A stretch of 64,000 bases of DNA from Spirometra erinaceieuropaei (GCA_902702965.1 CACRXP010000120.1:622927-686926); one strand, 5' to 3'; counted from the first letter of the stretch, positions 10,917 to 21,720 are shown. Notes: a model not told the origin generated them from the letters alone. Program-made: numbers and translations.

Positions 10917-11440
10917 CGCCTCAGAGTCGACAACTGTTTGGTTACTCAGCCTTGAAGGATGACGGCCCAGGCAAATGCAAGGTCACGTGTCACCCTTCTG
11001 GGCCTAAAGCTCTTTAAGCGTCTGCTATGCCAGGATCAGCAAACCATGACCCTCGTAGCCTGCTATGCGCTGGAAGTTCTCTGACACCTGTCTCGCTGAC
11101 GGCTGATCCGCTTCCGCTCCCGCTAGATATAGAGGTTGTGAGCATATCTGCGCAATCATCCCCCTCCTTCTGACCCTTCACGGTGTTGTTGTTTTTTTTG
11201 GCTAAACTCTTGATCGTTTGTTGTGTGAACCAGGGGGACTCGACCGCGCCATCCACCCATGCCCTGTCCCGCCTCCGGTCTTCTTGACTCTGCTCAGGTG
11301 GGGAGGTGGAGAGGGTGCGGTAGATTCTGCGCAAGCCCACACTCACTATAAATTAATTCACGCGCAAGTCACCTTGCCCGCCTTACCTGGCTTTGGATCA
11401 CACGGTGAATATCGTCGGATGCGACGGTTGAACCATCATT
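10917..11440 (+). repeat. LINE-associated tail repeat, unit 3
   Basis: Matches the inverted unit 52244-52735 across most of its length. Shared segments include 'atgccaggatcag.aaaccatg', 'ccttctgg.c', 'ccggtcttcttgactctg', 'ggtggggaggtgg', 'gcgcaagtca' and 'cacacggtgaatatcgtcgg'. It lacks the 5' block seen in units 1 and 2. Confidence 0.75.
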
Positions 11441-12367
11441 CCCAGTCTCGGATTTTGATTAGGGGTACTGCTGGCTTAAGTGGACTCAAATAACACCCAG
11501 ATAGTTGCTGTACAACAGTCGCCACGTCTGTCTGACCAGCTTGACCATTTTTCCTTTGGCCGACTTGTGACTTCATCGGTTGTCAGCTGTTTGTTAATTC
11601 TGTGCTCCTATTCGGAGTTTTCTTGCTCTGCGAAATCAAGTACATCGTTTTGTACCTGTTCGCGTGTGCCGAGATTGTATTTACTTTACAGGTTATGAAA
11701 GTCTTAAAGCAGTTGGTTTAGGACTCAGACACTTGAAAATTATGATCAATTGGACCAAAAGGGTCGGGTTTCTGTAGCATGTAGACGCTGTCGACCTTAA
11801 GACTGTCTTGTTGCTGCCCCGTCTGGCTGGTGCGAATCGATATATTTGTCCAAGTGCGACAAGCGAACGCTTTTGATGTCCCGGTGGCACCGATCGATAC
11901 ATGCGTCAGCCTGTGACGGACGCAACTGCGTAGGCGTTACTTTGGCCTTCTTCCTTGCGCCAGAAACGTTTGGGCTCCGAGTTGCCGCTGGTCCTCGTGA
12001 TGGCTGGAGCATATGAACCTCTCCGTCTCTGACCTGTCTGGCTGAGATAATGGCGTGCGACTTGGTGTGCAGATTGGCGAATTCTCTATCCGAAAGCCAG
12101 GCCCGCAGGACGGGCAGTTCGGCTAGCATATTTTAATTCACGACATCAAGAGCAAATGCGTCCCCTTTCATAAGAAATTTTTACTAAGTCTAGTTGCCAT
12201 GCTAGCAATCGACCGCCCAGGTCACAGCCAAATTAACCACAGAGGTCAGAGTCTTTAGGTTGCATCACACGTAGTCGGAGTGTTGACTGTGGTCTGTGGC
12301 TTTGACTTCCCAAGATGATTTAGGTTCGCCGTTAAAGTCATCAGGGGCGCACAGGATGCTTTGGCAA
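11441..12367. other. Unassigned non-coding stretch
   Basis: I recognise nothing here. A 110-codon minus-strand open frame (11797-12129) has no motif I know. Confidence 0.55.
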
Positions 12368-13140
12368 TGAAATGAAACGTCACAAAAACTCCAACCTGTG
12401 CCACTATACCTAGAAGGAAGCAGACGCAACCGCTGGGGCAGGACTTTTATTCGTCATATGTTTCGGATTCGCTCTCCAAAACATCGTCAGACATAAAAAC
12501 AAATAGGAGCAGCTGGACGCAGAAAGGCCTCAATATTTACACAACGCTGTTGTCAACCCACCGCACACCCATCTTGATTAGCATCTGGGCACAATGATCT
12601 GGTTGCCGGAATTTGAGCTAATGGCCGCAGTTTCATCACCGTTGTTGGTTATTGGCGTGATAGTGACTTGGCAGTTTGACTCACCGATGCTGCCGCAGGG
12701 AGCAGTGTTCACCCGCACTCTCCCATATGACTAATTCACCGCCCAGACGAGATTTCGGCACAGAACGGAGAGAGGTTAATTGCGTTTGTTAATAGACTGT
12801 GGTCCAGATAATCATAAGTACAGCAGCTCGTCACTAACACGGTTGTTACCTCCCGCGAGAATTTCGGCCTCACCGAATTAAAGGGTGTGCCAGGGTCCTG
12901 TCGAGTGACCTGCGAATGAACGTTGACGTCATTCCTCCCGACTCTACTCCTGGGACTTCAGCCATTCGCGTTCAGACTAATTTCTCAGATTTTCTGACAG
13001 AGTTGACTTGTCCGTAACTTCACCAGAGTCGGCAAACGATTCCAGGCGTCTCCTGTCGTAACTACCACTCTTTCAACCTCATTGCTTGATGTCCGATGGT
13101 TGCTTCGGGTCTGTGTGCAACCCCAACTCCAAGTGATATG
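12368..13140 (-). pseudogene. Penelope-like element copy 3: linker, GIY-YIG nuclease remnant and 3' tail
   Basis: Reading 13140 to 12368 on the minus strand, the translation gives a LGVGVAHRPEATI-type linker (13135-13090), then a degraded GIY-YIG nuclease (TPGIV-CRLW, SYGQ, TRMAE; about 13030-12930), a C-terminal 'sgpqsin'-like stretch and a long 3' untranslated tail. The tail from about 12885 to 12368 is nearly the inverse of the plus-strand copy 32519-33030, including the last block 'gcttccttctaggtatagtg'. Stops make it dead. The GIY-YIG domain would cut DNA for Penelope insertion. Confidence 0.8.
12460..12490 (-). ncRNA. Hammerhead-like core at the 3' end of Penelope copy 3 (decayed)
   Basis: On the minus strand, CTGACGA is followed by a weak hairpin and GAAAC, the CUGANGA...GAAA pattern of a hammerhead core. 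The base at the cleavage position would be G, which hammerheads do not accept, so this copy is probably inactive. Confidence 0.3.
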
Positions 13141-13555
13141 AGAAGATGGATGGCGTCTTTCAAAACGTTCTTGAAGGCGGTCGTCAAAACGGGGGTTCGG
13201 ATTGGTTTGAACCCTTCTCCCATCTTTGCATGTACCGATTGATTAAGTTGCGTTGGCAGGCATTCGCCGTAAGCACCGATAGAAGGTGTTGTGTTTCGGT
13301 CACCCGGTCTTCTGATGCACCACAGAGCGTCTCAAAAAGCCCATATAGCACGCTTACGCAACTGCGGTTGTGGAGGATTAAGAGATTACTGCTGGACGGT
13401 CCCAACAACGAGTTTCGCTGCAGATGCACTGGAGCGAACGGGGGAGGGGGGCGGATCGGATCACGGTACGCGATAGTCAGGCTGCGCGGAGTTCGCACGA
13501 GCTCATAACTACTGCCGCATGTCTAGACGTGGGCCCTCAGGCCGTGCTAGTCACT
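13141..13555. other. Unassigned non-coding stretch
   Basis: The overlapping open frames at 13146-13508 (both strands) carry no recognisable domain. Confidence 0.5.
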
Positions 13556-14115
13556 GCTTTTAATTCCGTTACCAGTTGATAGATGGGGTCCTGAACAGCC
13601 GACTTGCACATGGAAGAAGGGAGAGAGAGAGTGTGTGTGTGGTCGAAACTTGTGACTTCATCCCCGCGGAAAATGAGCGCACTGTCCATTATAATAAAGC
13701 TAACGCGCTAACAGTCGTGGCTTGGAAGGCTATCAACTAACGGGATAACTCTATCCTTCTCAGAACTGAGAGTCAGGCCCCCGGGCTCCCTCTTAATGTG
13801 GCCTTTGTGGTACTCTCACCCGTGGGGGGTCCGAGTGTCCCTTACGGAACTTTGGTATATGTATTGGGGACCAGGTCGTGTGTCGCATGCGGGAACGGAC
13901 TGCTTAGCTTTGTCAGCCACTGAGCATGTGTCCACTTCCGGTCGTCTTGGTATTGTCTTGTCATCAAGGCAGGGTGAGTGAGCGGTGAGTGAGTCCGGTG
14001 AGTGCTGTGCAAGTCTGCACCCTATAAACTAATTCACGCATAAGTCACCGTCCTTGCGCCCACTATGCTGCGGGGCGCCTGTTGGACTTCGTCGTTTGCG
14101 ACGGTCGAGCCGTCA
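13556..14115 (+). repeat. LINE-associated tail repeat, unit 4 (solo)
   Basis: Shares with unit 2 the 'cgtggcttggaagg', 'caactaacgggataac', 'gagagtcagg', 'tcttaatgtgg' and 'tgctgtgcaagtctg' blocks and the 'tgcgacggtcgagc' end. It is not attached to any LINE coding remnant. A short GA/GT tract lies at about 13620-13640. Confidence 0.7.
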
Positions 14116-16034
14116 GTTGTTGTTAAAACTCAACAAGGCTGACCGACCGCTTTCTCCTTCCTTCAACGTAAGTTGCATTCAGAAAGATGGCATTGCGTAA
14201 CACCCTTTGAGTCTCAGAGTTTGATCCTGACCGATGACAACGGAAGGATCATCCGCATACCAAGCCCGAAATTCTGGCCTTTTTGACTCGGAAAGCCAGC
14301 GATTCCAACCAACGCAGAATCTCTTCAACTATATGCCCCAAATTCGGCTGACCATTTTGTGTTACATTCACCTGATCGTTGGTTATTCTGTTGAGTGTGA
14401 AATACATCTCGAGACTGCACACCTGTACGTCTAACTTCTTCACCTATATAGGCCTCTAATGATGAGCTCTAGTGAGAATCCGAAGAGTTAGGCGGGTATA
14501 TTCTTGTTCCAGAAATAACCTCTCCTTCTTTTCAGCCGCTGCTTCCATTGTTAATAATACGTAATGGGTGGAATGCTTATCGCATCCAATCAGATTGACG
14601 AAACCACGATCTCACCGTCATGTAGTCATATTAAATTCTCATATTCCCTTTGTGAAGGACTTTCGGACGAGTGCTACTGGGTGTGGCTTCGTAGTTGCTG
14701 GTGTTTCCAGCTTGTCAGTTCATCTTCTTAGTGCTGTTCTACCGCGCTTCCGTGTCTTTAAAAGTCGGTGTTTGAATAGTTTGGTCTTCCAGGGAAATCC
14801 GGCCTTGCGCCCCCAGATAGCTGACCTCTGTTCCCCTATTAGGAGTAAACTGTTCTCCGAAGCATACGACCCAGTTCTAGAATGTGCCCTTTTTCTATGA
14901 CGATACCGGACCTGAATTCTACACATTACTGACAGTAAATCTTGAGATACCCAGATTCCTCGTGTTGCCTGCGTTTGCTGGCTAAACCATGTCCGGCGTT
15001 TTAGATTCCGCGCTACCCACGTTTACTCCATTTGGATTATCATGTCAACAAATTATGGATCCTAAAGAATAAGCGGCAGTTAGCCAGTCACTACCCAGTT
15101 CTTCCGCGAAACGCGTAATTCTTCTCAAGTTGCTGAATCCTGCTGACAAGCAGGAGCATGTGGTCAAGTTCCTCTAACATTCTCGAGCACTTTGTTTCCG
15201 AAACAGGACCTCGATGCAGTGGTTTGAATCCTAAATGATTATGACTTCGCTGGAATAGTCAAGCCCAACAGCTCTCGGTCCCGAAATCTTTTCTTACTGA
15301 CTTTCCCCACTGTAACGAACAAAAACTGGACTCTAAAACTCAACTCTAAAACTGGACTTTTCCAATTTTAAGGATCTTCGAGTGGTCTGCTTTTACTTGG
15401 TGTCAAAAGTCCACTCTAGCCCCCAGAATAAGTAACCGCTTAAACTGGTCTCTCAGTTTGTGGCATGACTTGGACGTTGTCGTTGGTTCAGAAGCTTGGG
15501 ATGGGTCCACGTGCGAATATAGGGGTAGGGTTTACTACGCCATGTCGGTGCGCTGCCAGTCGGGCCTGTGCACATCAGCAGAGGCTCCGAGTGCGTTTTT
15601 CGTAGCCCCCGACATATCGATTTTCGTTCCCTTTGCAACCAGTTTGTTGACGTCAACACAAGTTCTGAACATGACGCACTCCATACTTCGATTCGTTGAC
15701 TAGCCGAGCGAGCGTTACGTTCGTCTATCTGGCCTGATTACAGGAGGGAGGAGAGGCTCAGTGACCGAACTGTGCTCGGATTCATACCTCGGGTTTGACC
15801 GGCCTGGTAGATGGGTTTCGTCACCTGACGACGGCAAATAACCCAGAATGGTGATTCAACTTTCCCCACTTTGAGTCGGTAACAGCTCTCGTTCTGATAA
15901 ATGCCTTTGTGCAAACCGAAATTTGCTAATAAATACTAATCAAACTACGGATCCCACAGGACTCATTTGAAAAACTTTCACTTGCATCTGCGGATGTTTC
16001 GTTTGGTTACTGCGATTGGCGTATTTTTTATTTA
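14116..16034. other. Unassigned non-coding stretch
   Basis: No gene or clear repeat. A short imperfect tandem motif around 'aaaactggact' lies at 15325-15360. A weak match links 14465-14550 with 45100-45175. Confidence 0.5.
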
Positions 16035-16700
16035 CAATACTGAAATACCGTTATGAAACAACTGAAATTTTGGAATGAGTTTTTGATTAAAACGGGAGCT
16101 TGTAATATTGCTAATCGTGCAACATAATCCAAAAATACTTCAGTAACGTCAGGATGTCGGTTTTTGAATACTCTTCTTTTCAGTGGAATACAAAAAGCAC
16201 ACTTGCTAGCAAATGGCTATTTAAGAAGCGTGTATGTTTCCATTGATTTTCGATGCCCCGATGAAGTTAAGCATATTTTATAGAAAACATTGTCATAAAC
16301 ATCTTTCCTCCCACTAAGTTGGTAGTATACCACATCTTAGTCAAATGTCATACTTGAAGAAAGGGTATATTTATGTTCTAACGAGGTTTTCAATTCCAGA
16401 GTAACTTTGAGTCGCATCTACCGTTGCATTTGTGTCTAGGGTTTATATTCTGCATACTGTATACTTTCCCTGTGTAGAAAATCGTAATTTCCTCTTACCA
16501 TCGAGAATATACCGTATACGGTCCAAAATTAATACGACGGATGTAGACTACATTTTATACTTCAAAAGGAACGTAGGAAAACGGACAGATACGATGCTAT
16601 CTGAAAGGATACTTCGCAGTCGTAAAAATTCTCCTAATCCCATGCTTTTTTTAAAAACTGGAAGTCACCTCTTTTCGAAAATACTATTTGGTAGGGCTCG
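16035..16700 (+). mobile_element. MITE copy B, left arm and centre
   Basis: Starts after a TA at 16033-16034 with CAATAC, then 'gttatgaaacaactgaaatttt', the family terminus in degenerate form. The inner 'ttgattttcgatgcccc' (16240-16258), the 'tatactttcc' segment and the central core 'acggacagatacgatgct' (16578-16596) align with copy C. The right half is replaced after about 16700 by other sequence, including a telomere-like array; a possible right end lies at 17395-17480. Confidence 0.7.
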
Positions 16701-16814
16701 GCTTTTCCTGGTCCCAAGTGTAAGCGCAGTGTGGACATTGCAAGTAAAGTATTCAGGATGAGGATGCCGAAATCGTCACTGGGAAAGTAGCTAAAACCAA
16801 GACGGAAAAGGTCA

Positions 16815-17165
16815 ACTTAAGGTTCCGGTTTAGAGGTAGGGTTAGTTTTAGGGTCTGGGTTAGCGTCAGGCTGAGAATTGAATTAAGGGTTAGGGTTTGT
16901 GTTGACTTTAAGGGTTCCGGTAAGAGTTAGGGTTTGAATAGCGGCCTAGGTTTGCGTTTAGTGTTGATATTGGAGTTAGAGTTGTGGTTAAAGTTGGGGT
17001 TTGGGTTACGATTAAGATTAGGGTTAGGCTTAGGGTTAAATTCAGGGTTTGTGGTATGTTTAGGGTTAGGTTTAGTGTTAAGTTTAGGCTTAGCGTCAGA
17101 TTTATAAGTAAGTCAAGGATAAGGTTTACTTTTGAGGTTGCGGATAGGTTTACCGTTAGGTTTGG
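16815..17165 (+). repeat. Degenerate telomere-like (TTAGGG-related) array 1
   Basis: About 350 bp rich in GGTTAG, AGGGTT and variants such as gggttacg and gtttaggg, with the G-rich strand as plus. True TTAGGG is scattered among diverged units, so this is an old interstitial array, not an active telomere. It sits between the left part and a possible right end of MITE copy B. Confidence 0.75.
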
Positions 17166-17394
17166 AGCATTGCTGTCCCACGTGTCCTGTTCGCCAGGTC
17201 TTTTGCAGGGATTCTAGGCTTCCTTCACTTTCGCGGCAGATTTGTCATACATCAAGTTGCCTTTTCCGTTTCAGCCTCGGCTACTTTTTCCACTAACGAT
17301 TTCAGTATCCAGCCCTTCGGCTTACTTTACTTTCAATACACACATTGCGCTTACACTTAGGACCAGGACAGGTAATCGACCCTTGCCGAATATT

Positions 17395-17480
17395 TGTAGA
17401 AAACTTAAGCAACTACGTCTAATCGAAAACTCATTTCGAAATTTCGGATTACACTTCACGCTATTGGACGCTGACCATAT
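17395..17480 (+). mobile_element. Possible right end of MITE copy B
   Basis: The segment 'aatcgaaaactcatttcgaaatttcgg' (about 17420-17447) matches the right-terminal repeat of copies C and D. If it belongs to copy B, the array at 16815-17165 has entered or replaced the right half of that copy. Confidence 0.45.
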
Positions 17481-18534
17481 ATTACGTTTTAGCTCTCAGG
17501 TTCAGTGCACAGTTCCCTATATTTGGATCATACTTGGTCCGGAAGAGATAGGAACCTGCTACAGCATCTGAATCCGGAATGACTGATTCCATCCTAAGCC
17601 ACTTGTTTTGGGTTGTGAGTGTCCGGCTTTTACGGGTGATTCGTCGATCAAAATACACGTCATGGGTACTACTGTAAACTGCTTGAAGGTATCCACACCT
17701 AAATCCGAAGTTAAGTAAGAAGTTCAGACATTCTACTAGTTACTTTCGCATTTGTACTGACATTTTAGGTCTTTTCAGGCTGTATTACCCACAAAGAGGC
17801 TTTAGACTGTCCGCCAACCTGTTCCTGAAATACGTTTTTAGCTTGAAGGGGACAAAATTGGGTTATTTAAATCGTCTGGAGGAGACCACCTTAGTGCTTA
17901 TGCCTCCCCTTAGGTGCTTAGACCAGCATCACGCACTTAAGCGAACTCCCACTCATTGTGGTCAACATAAGAGTCTGTAATCTGAAAATTATTTTACAGA
18001 ACCCTGTAATCAAGTAAAAGTCGGAGTAAACGAAACTTCCCACTTGCAAACTTATCGAACAGAACATGAAAATGGATGCTCAGGATGGAACCCTCCTCTC
18101 GAGGACAAAATAAGTGAAGAGATTACGGACCGAATGGAAATTATTGCGAATTAGTTCAGGGAACTTTGAGTGAAACGGTTCGGCAGGTGGACTCACAATT
18201 CAGCAATTAAGCTCAGCTGCCAACCGACCCTGAGTTCGATTGTGGATTCGTCCTGCCTGGGTTTGGGGTATGGCCGGCATACCACAACAAACCATTTAGA
18301 AATTATCGTTCCAATCTCCCTAATCTTCTTCGATAATGCTTCTTCTCCTCCAAATGTTCTTCTTATACAAGGCCTCCTGGGGATATAACTCTGCATCCAA
18401 CAAACAGTTTTTTGTAGCTTGATGTTCAGGTCCACGACAGACTCACTCCCGCTCAACCCATCGCCTTGTACTTTGGTTTGAATTCGTTCGTGCACGTTTT
18501 GTTCGGAGTAATCATAAGGTAGTATGATTTCGCA
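17481..18534. other. Unassigned non-coding stretch
   Basis: No supported feature. The last 100-200 bases may be a very decayed N-terminal part of Penelope copy 1A, but no motif is convincing before about 18535. Confidence 0.45.
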
Positions 18535-19440
18535 TTAGTGTTTAACAAATCCGATTGCCAGAACAAAGCTCAGAGCCTACTGGATGAGTCATAAGCTTAT
18601 AAATTATGTCGAGACGATAATATGAAATATCGGGTCATCCAAATAAACAAAAATCTGGCAAAACTCAGAACAAATGGAGCAATCAAACACAAAGACTGGT
18701 TCTCAATGAAGTCTGCTGATTCCACCACGGCTCGATTTTACAGCCTGCCGAAAGCATACAAAACAAACGTACCGCTTAGATCCATCGTATCCCTATGTGG
18801 CCCTTCCATATATGGTTTAACAAAATGAATGTTTGGTTACCTTACATAACTGGCAGAAGGCTCACCAACAGCGGCAGCTTCTGCCGACCAGTTCCTTGAA
18901 CCTATAAAATACCGGAAGTTAGGGCCGGATGAAGCTACGATATCCTTTGATGTAGTTTCACTCTTCACCTCCATTCAATGACAACTGGAGACTAAAGTTG
19001 TGAGATAACCACTGACTGAACGCTATGAAAAGCGAGACATGCCCCAAAAGTTTGAAAATCTGCTCGAGCTTCTACGACATCGCCTTAAAACCTACTTCAA
19101 TGTTGCCTATTCGAAGGCTTTTATAAACCGATGTCTACGTGTTCGTCCCCAGAGGACCCCGCCGGAAACCCCACTGATGGTATGATACGCTCCGCCATAC
19201 GTTAGGACATTTCAGAGGCAATCGAGCGCATTGCTGACGGACTAGGTGTTGGAATTGCCCACAGGTCGAAAGTTATCATGCGCATCAGGACCATGAAAAC
19301 CAAAGGTTGATTAGATGCCAGTGTGTAGTCAGAGGTACTGCATCGTATCCCGTGCCCAAGCTGTCCTTGTAACTACACAGGTCAGGGCGAACGCATGCTC
19401 GGATCGCGTGGCTGTGTGACCCCGTGACTAGTTATCACAA
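18535..19440 (+). pseudogene. Penelope-like element copy 1A: reverse transcriptase with internal deletion
   Basis: Penelope RT blocks in order are FNKSDCQNKAQSLLDES, RFYSLPKAYKTNVPLRSIVSL (about 18730-18795), ISFDVVSLFTSI (18940-18976) and LLRHRLKTYFNVA (19075-19113). Immediately after, the sequence reads YSKAFINRCLR and later ADGLGVGIAHR, which belong far downstream near the end of RT and in the linker. The segment with the GTPxGSP and YVDD boxes is therefore deleted. The remnant ends in a short GIY-YIG beginning (VLHRIPCPSC, about 19340-19370). Multiple stops; inactive. Confidence 0.8.
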
Positions 19441-19462
19441 GTGGCTGTCCACATCTTCGTCT

Positions 19463-19492
19463 GGCGGTTACGAATATAAATTCGTAATCGCC
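19463..19492. other. Perfectly closed 13-bp hairpin between two Penelope copies
   Basis: The arms 'ggcggttacgaat' and 'attcgtaatcgcc' pair over 13 positions (one G-T) around an ATAA loop. I see no poly-T tract or coding context; its meaning is unknown. Confidence 0.6.
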
Positions 19493-19604
19493 AATATAAT
19501 CACACACACAGGAAGCAAGACCAGTCCACAATTGATTGCCAGGGCTTCGAATGGAAACTCAGCCGAACGATGTATCGATCTGGTACCGGTATACAGAGCA
19601 ACGC

Positions 19605-19655
19605 GTGACTACCTGACGCCTGGTGATTGCCTCCGGTCTGTGTGTAAAAGGGACA
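19605..19655 (-). repeat. Short inverted fragment of Penelope linker preceding copy 1B
   Basis: The minus strand encodes THRPEAITRRQVV, an inverted copy of the HRPEATI linker segment that copy 1B carries on the plus strand at 19745-19800. At DNA level 'ttgcctccggtctgtgtg' occurs at 19628-19645 (+) and as its reverse complement at about 19761-19778. Confidence 0.7.
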
Positions 19656-19828
19656 GAAGGCCTAACCGCACGGACACCAAATTTTGGCGAACGTTTCCGT
19701 ATGTCAAAAAGTTTCGGGAGCTGTCGGCGGCCTTCTCGCACCACTTGGGGTTTGAGTTGCACACAGACCGGAGGCAACCATCGGGCGTCAGGTAATAAAA
19801 CCGAAAGACCCGCTGCCACGGAAAGGAA

Positions 19829-20154
19829 CGTCTGGAGTCGTTTATCGCATCTGGTGCAGTTGCGGACAAAGCAGCTACATCGGAGAAACTGGAAGACTGC
19901 GCCAAACGCGCATGGCCGAACATGCTGCAGTGGTGCGGAGAAATGAGGCCAGATCTCAAGTTGCTGTTCATTCGACGAGATCCGACCACACATTCAAATT
20001 CGACGAGGCCGAAATTCTTGCAAGAGGTGACAACTGCGTGAGCCGGGAGCTGCTTGAATCGTGGTTTACTGGCCCCCAGTCCATTAACAATTGCAATGAC
20101 CTTCCCCTTCCATACTCAGTGCTGAGACTTCGCCTAGGCGGAGCGCACAGGTGA
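19829..20154 (+). pseudogene. Penelope copy 1B GIY-YIG endonuclease domain, well preserved
   Basis: The frame reads SGVVYRIWCSCGQSSYIGETGRLRQTRMAEH and on to AVHSTRSDHTFKFDEAEIL ... SRELLESWFTGPQSINN, with the stop at 20152-20154. It shows GIY (as GVV-Y), YIG, the Arg (GETGR), the conserved EH pair and the late Glu (ELLESWF). This domain nicks DNA for Penelope integration and is fused to RT in intact elements. Upstream, the linker (HRPEATI region at 19745-19800) is in a broken frame with a stop, so no full protein is made. Confidence 0.85.
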
Positions 20155-20401
20155 ACACTGTTCCTAACGCCAGGGTCGGTGAGTCAGATGGTCGAACAAT
20201 CATCACACCGAAATCCAACGCACGTGATGAAATTGCAACAATTAACGACGCGAATGTCGGCCATCAAACAGTCAGCACACCAAGTGCAACGATCCCTGAT
20301 GATGGAGGGAGCCGTGAATATTCATAAGTATGAGGTAGCATAGCGACTGCATCCTATAAATACTGCAGCCCCTTGTGCATGAACCAGCCGTATCTGCTTT
20401 T

Positions 20402-20443
20402 GTCTCTGATGATGGGTTCGGACAGGAATCCGAAACTTCAGGC
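20402..20443 (+). ncRNA. Hammerhead-ribozyme-like motif at the 3' end of Penelope copy 1B
   Basis: CTGATGA (20406-20412), then a hairpin with arms GGGTTC/GAATCC and a 6-nt loop, then GAAAC (20432-20436). The bases GTCT before the core can pair with AGGC at 20440-20443 to form helix I, helix III would be a minimal A-U pair, and the cleavage base would be C at 20439. One extra base between CUGAUGA and helix II is non-standard. Hammerhead motifs are known from Penelope-like elements; activity here is untested. Confidence 0.5.
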
Positions 20444-20938
20444 TAATAAAGCTCTTGTCCCACCGACGGTATCTCCTTTTTCAATCATTATTCTGCACCC
20501 CCTACATGTAATTCTTTAGTAAAAGGCAAAAGATCTGTCCGCAGTTGAGGAGATGCAAGAGGTATCTTCCCATGCATATTAACGCCTCCCACATCGCCGT
20601 CACGTCCGGAGAACATTCCGACACGACCTACTCCTTTGCCTATGCGATTTAAAGTGTAGTCCTCCATAACACATCACAGCCAGAGCGATTAAAATTGCTT
20701 TATGTAAAAACAGTCACTTACACGGTGTGTAAATCAGCTCTGCCGGAAATGGGACCTCGTTCGCGTAGTTTCTTTTTAAGGCGGCTCCAACACGCCTCCA
20801 TGAGGCCCAACCCGTATAACCTCTATTACCACCATTTCCGTAAGACACGCTCGACCGGTTACCTTTTTCTGACCCCGCAGTCGTATACCTTATCCTTGCC
20901 GATTCAGAGGAGTAAACAAACAGTTCCGAAGCTTGACC

Positions 20939-20984
20939 AGTCTTCTTCTTCTTCTTCTTATTATTATTATTATTACTATTATTG
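20939..20984 (+). repeat. (TTC)n(TTA)n compound microsatellite
   Basis: About seven TTC units pass directly into about eight TTA units with slight interruptions. The poly-Ser/poly-Tyr frames across it are artefacts. Confidence 0.85.
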
Positions 20985-21034
20985 TTCTTCCTCTTTGCTA
21001 ATACATACACCTGGAATTCGAGTCTTCGTCTCCA

Positions 21035-21720
21035 TTCGTGAACATATTCAAGGCACGCCTACGGGCTCTCCCTATCAGGCCTTTTATTGATGTGGTCACC
21101 CAACGGAAAGAACGCTTTGTGTTCGACGAGTATCAACTGGAGTTCTGGGCTCTTTATGTCAAAGACACTTTAGTCATTGTCAAAACAACTCACAAGGAGC
21201 ACCTTAAAGAGTTTATGAACTCGATTGACCCGAATGTCCAGTTCAGGGTGGAAGCCGGAAAGAACAACAAACTCTCCTTCCGCGATGCCTTTGTGTGTCG
21301 GTGCTCAACGGTAGACTGCAGTATTCAGAAAAGCCACCGACGCAAGCTAAATACCACATCTCAACAGCAGTCACCCTCTATCTCACTGATGTAACAGTGT
21401 CCGTACTCTGTTCTGAAGGGTAAAAGCATACTGCGGAACGCCCGCCGGCATGCGAGCTGAACGACTATACCTTCATAACCTCTTCCGAGCCAGTGGACGC
21501 TCAAACCATTTATCAAGCAAGACAAGGGCGAGAGAACAGACGACAGCTAAAAGAGCAACAACCTGGAGTCTGTAGAGCCATGCCCTATGTTAAAGGAGTC
21601 TCCGTAGCGGTCTGCTTATTGTCGCAACCCGTCAGAGTAGGCATAAGCCATCGAATCCAGGCAACATTTCGTGACCGTTTGGTGCACCCTATCACCCACT
21701 GAAAACCCGTAATTTGTCTA
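21035..21720 (+). pseudogene. Penelope-like element copy 4: RT palm/thumb and linker
   Basis: Begins at the RT box HIQGTPTGSP (about 21043-21072), shifts frame to VVTQRKERFVFDEYQLEFWALYVKDTLVIVKT (21090-21190), then NSIDPNVQFRVEAG and LSFRDAFVCR (21210-21300). Later pieces are RQGRENRRQLKEQQ and MPYVKGVSVAV ... VRVGISHRIQATF (about 21580-21670), the Penelope linker. The catalytic YVDD is YVKD, so the enzyme would be dead even without the frameshifts. The GIY-YIG domain is absent. Confidence 0.85.

Larger units (their letters stand above)
19660..20500 (+). mobile_element. Penelope-like element copy 1B: linker, GIY-YIG nuclease and 3' end
   Basis: Contains the RT-nuclease linker, a well preserved GIY-YIG domain (listed separately), a 3' untranslated region, a hammerhead-like core at 20406-20436 and an AATAAA at 20445-20450 near the presumed 3' end. 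It is 5' truncated and begins in an inverted-fragment context, a state often reported for Penelope insertions. Confidence 0.8.

Noticed and set aside
10020..11346. Several overlapping open frames of 60-116 codons on both strands
   Set aside because: They lie inside tail-repeat units, differ between units and carry no domain.
14216..14229. 'agagtttgatcctg', identical to the conserved 5' end of bacterial 16S rRNA
   Set aside because: Only these 14 bases match; the following sequence is not 16S-like. Chance.
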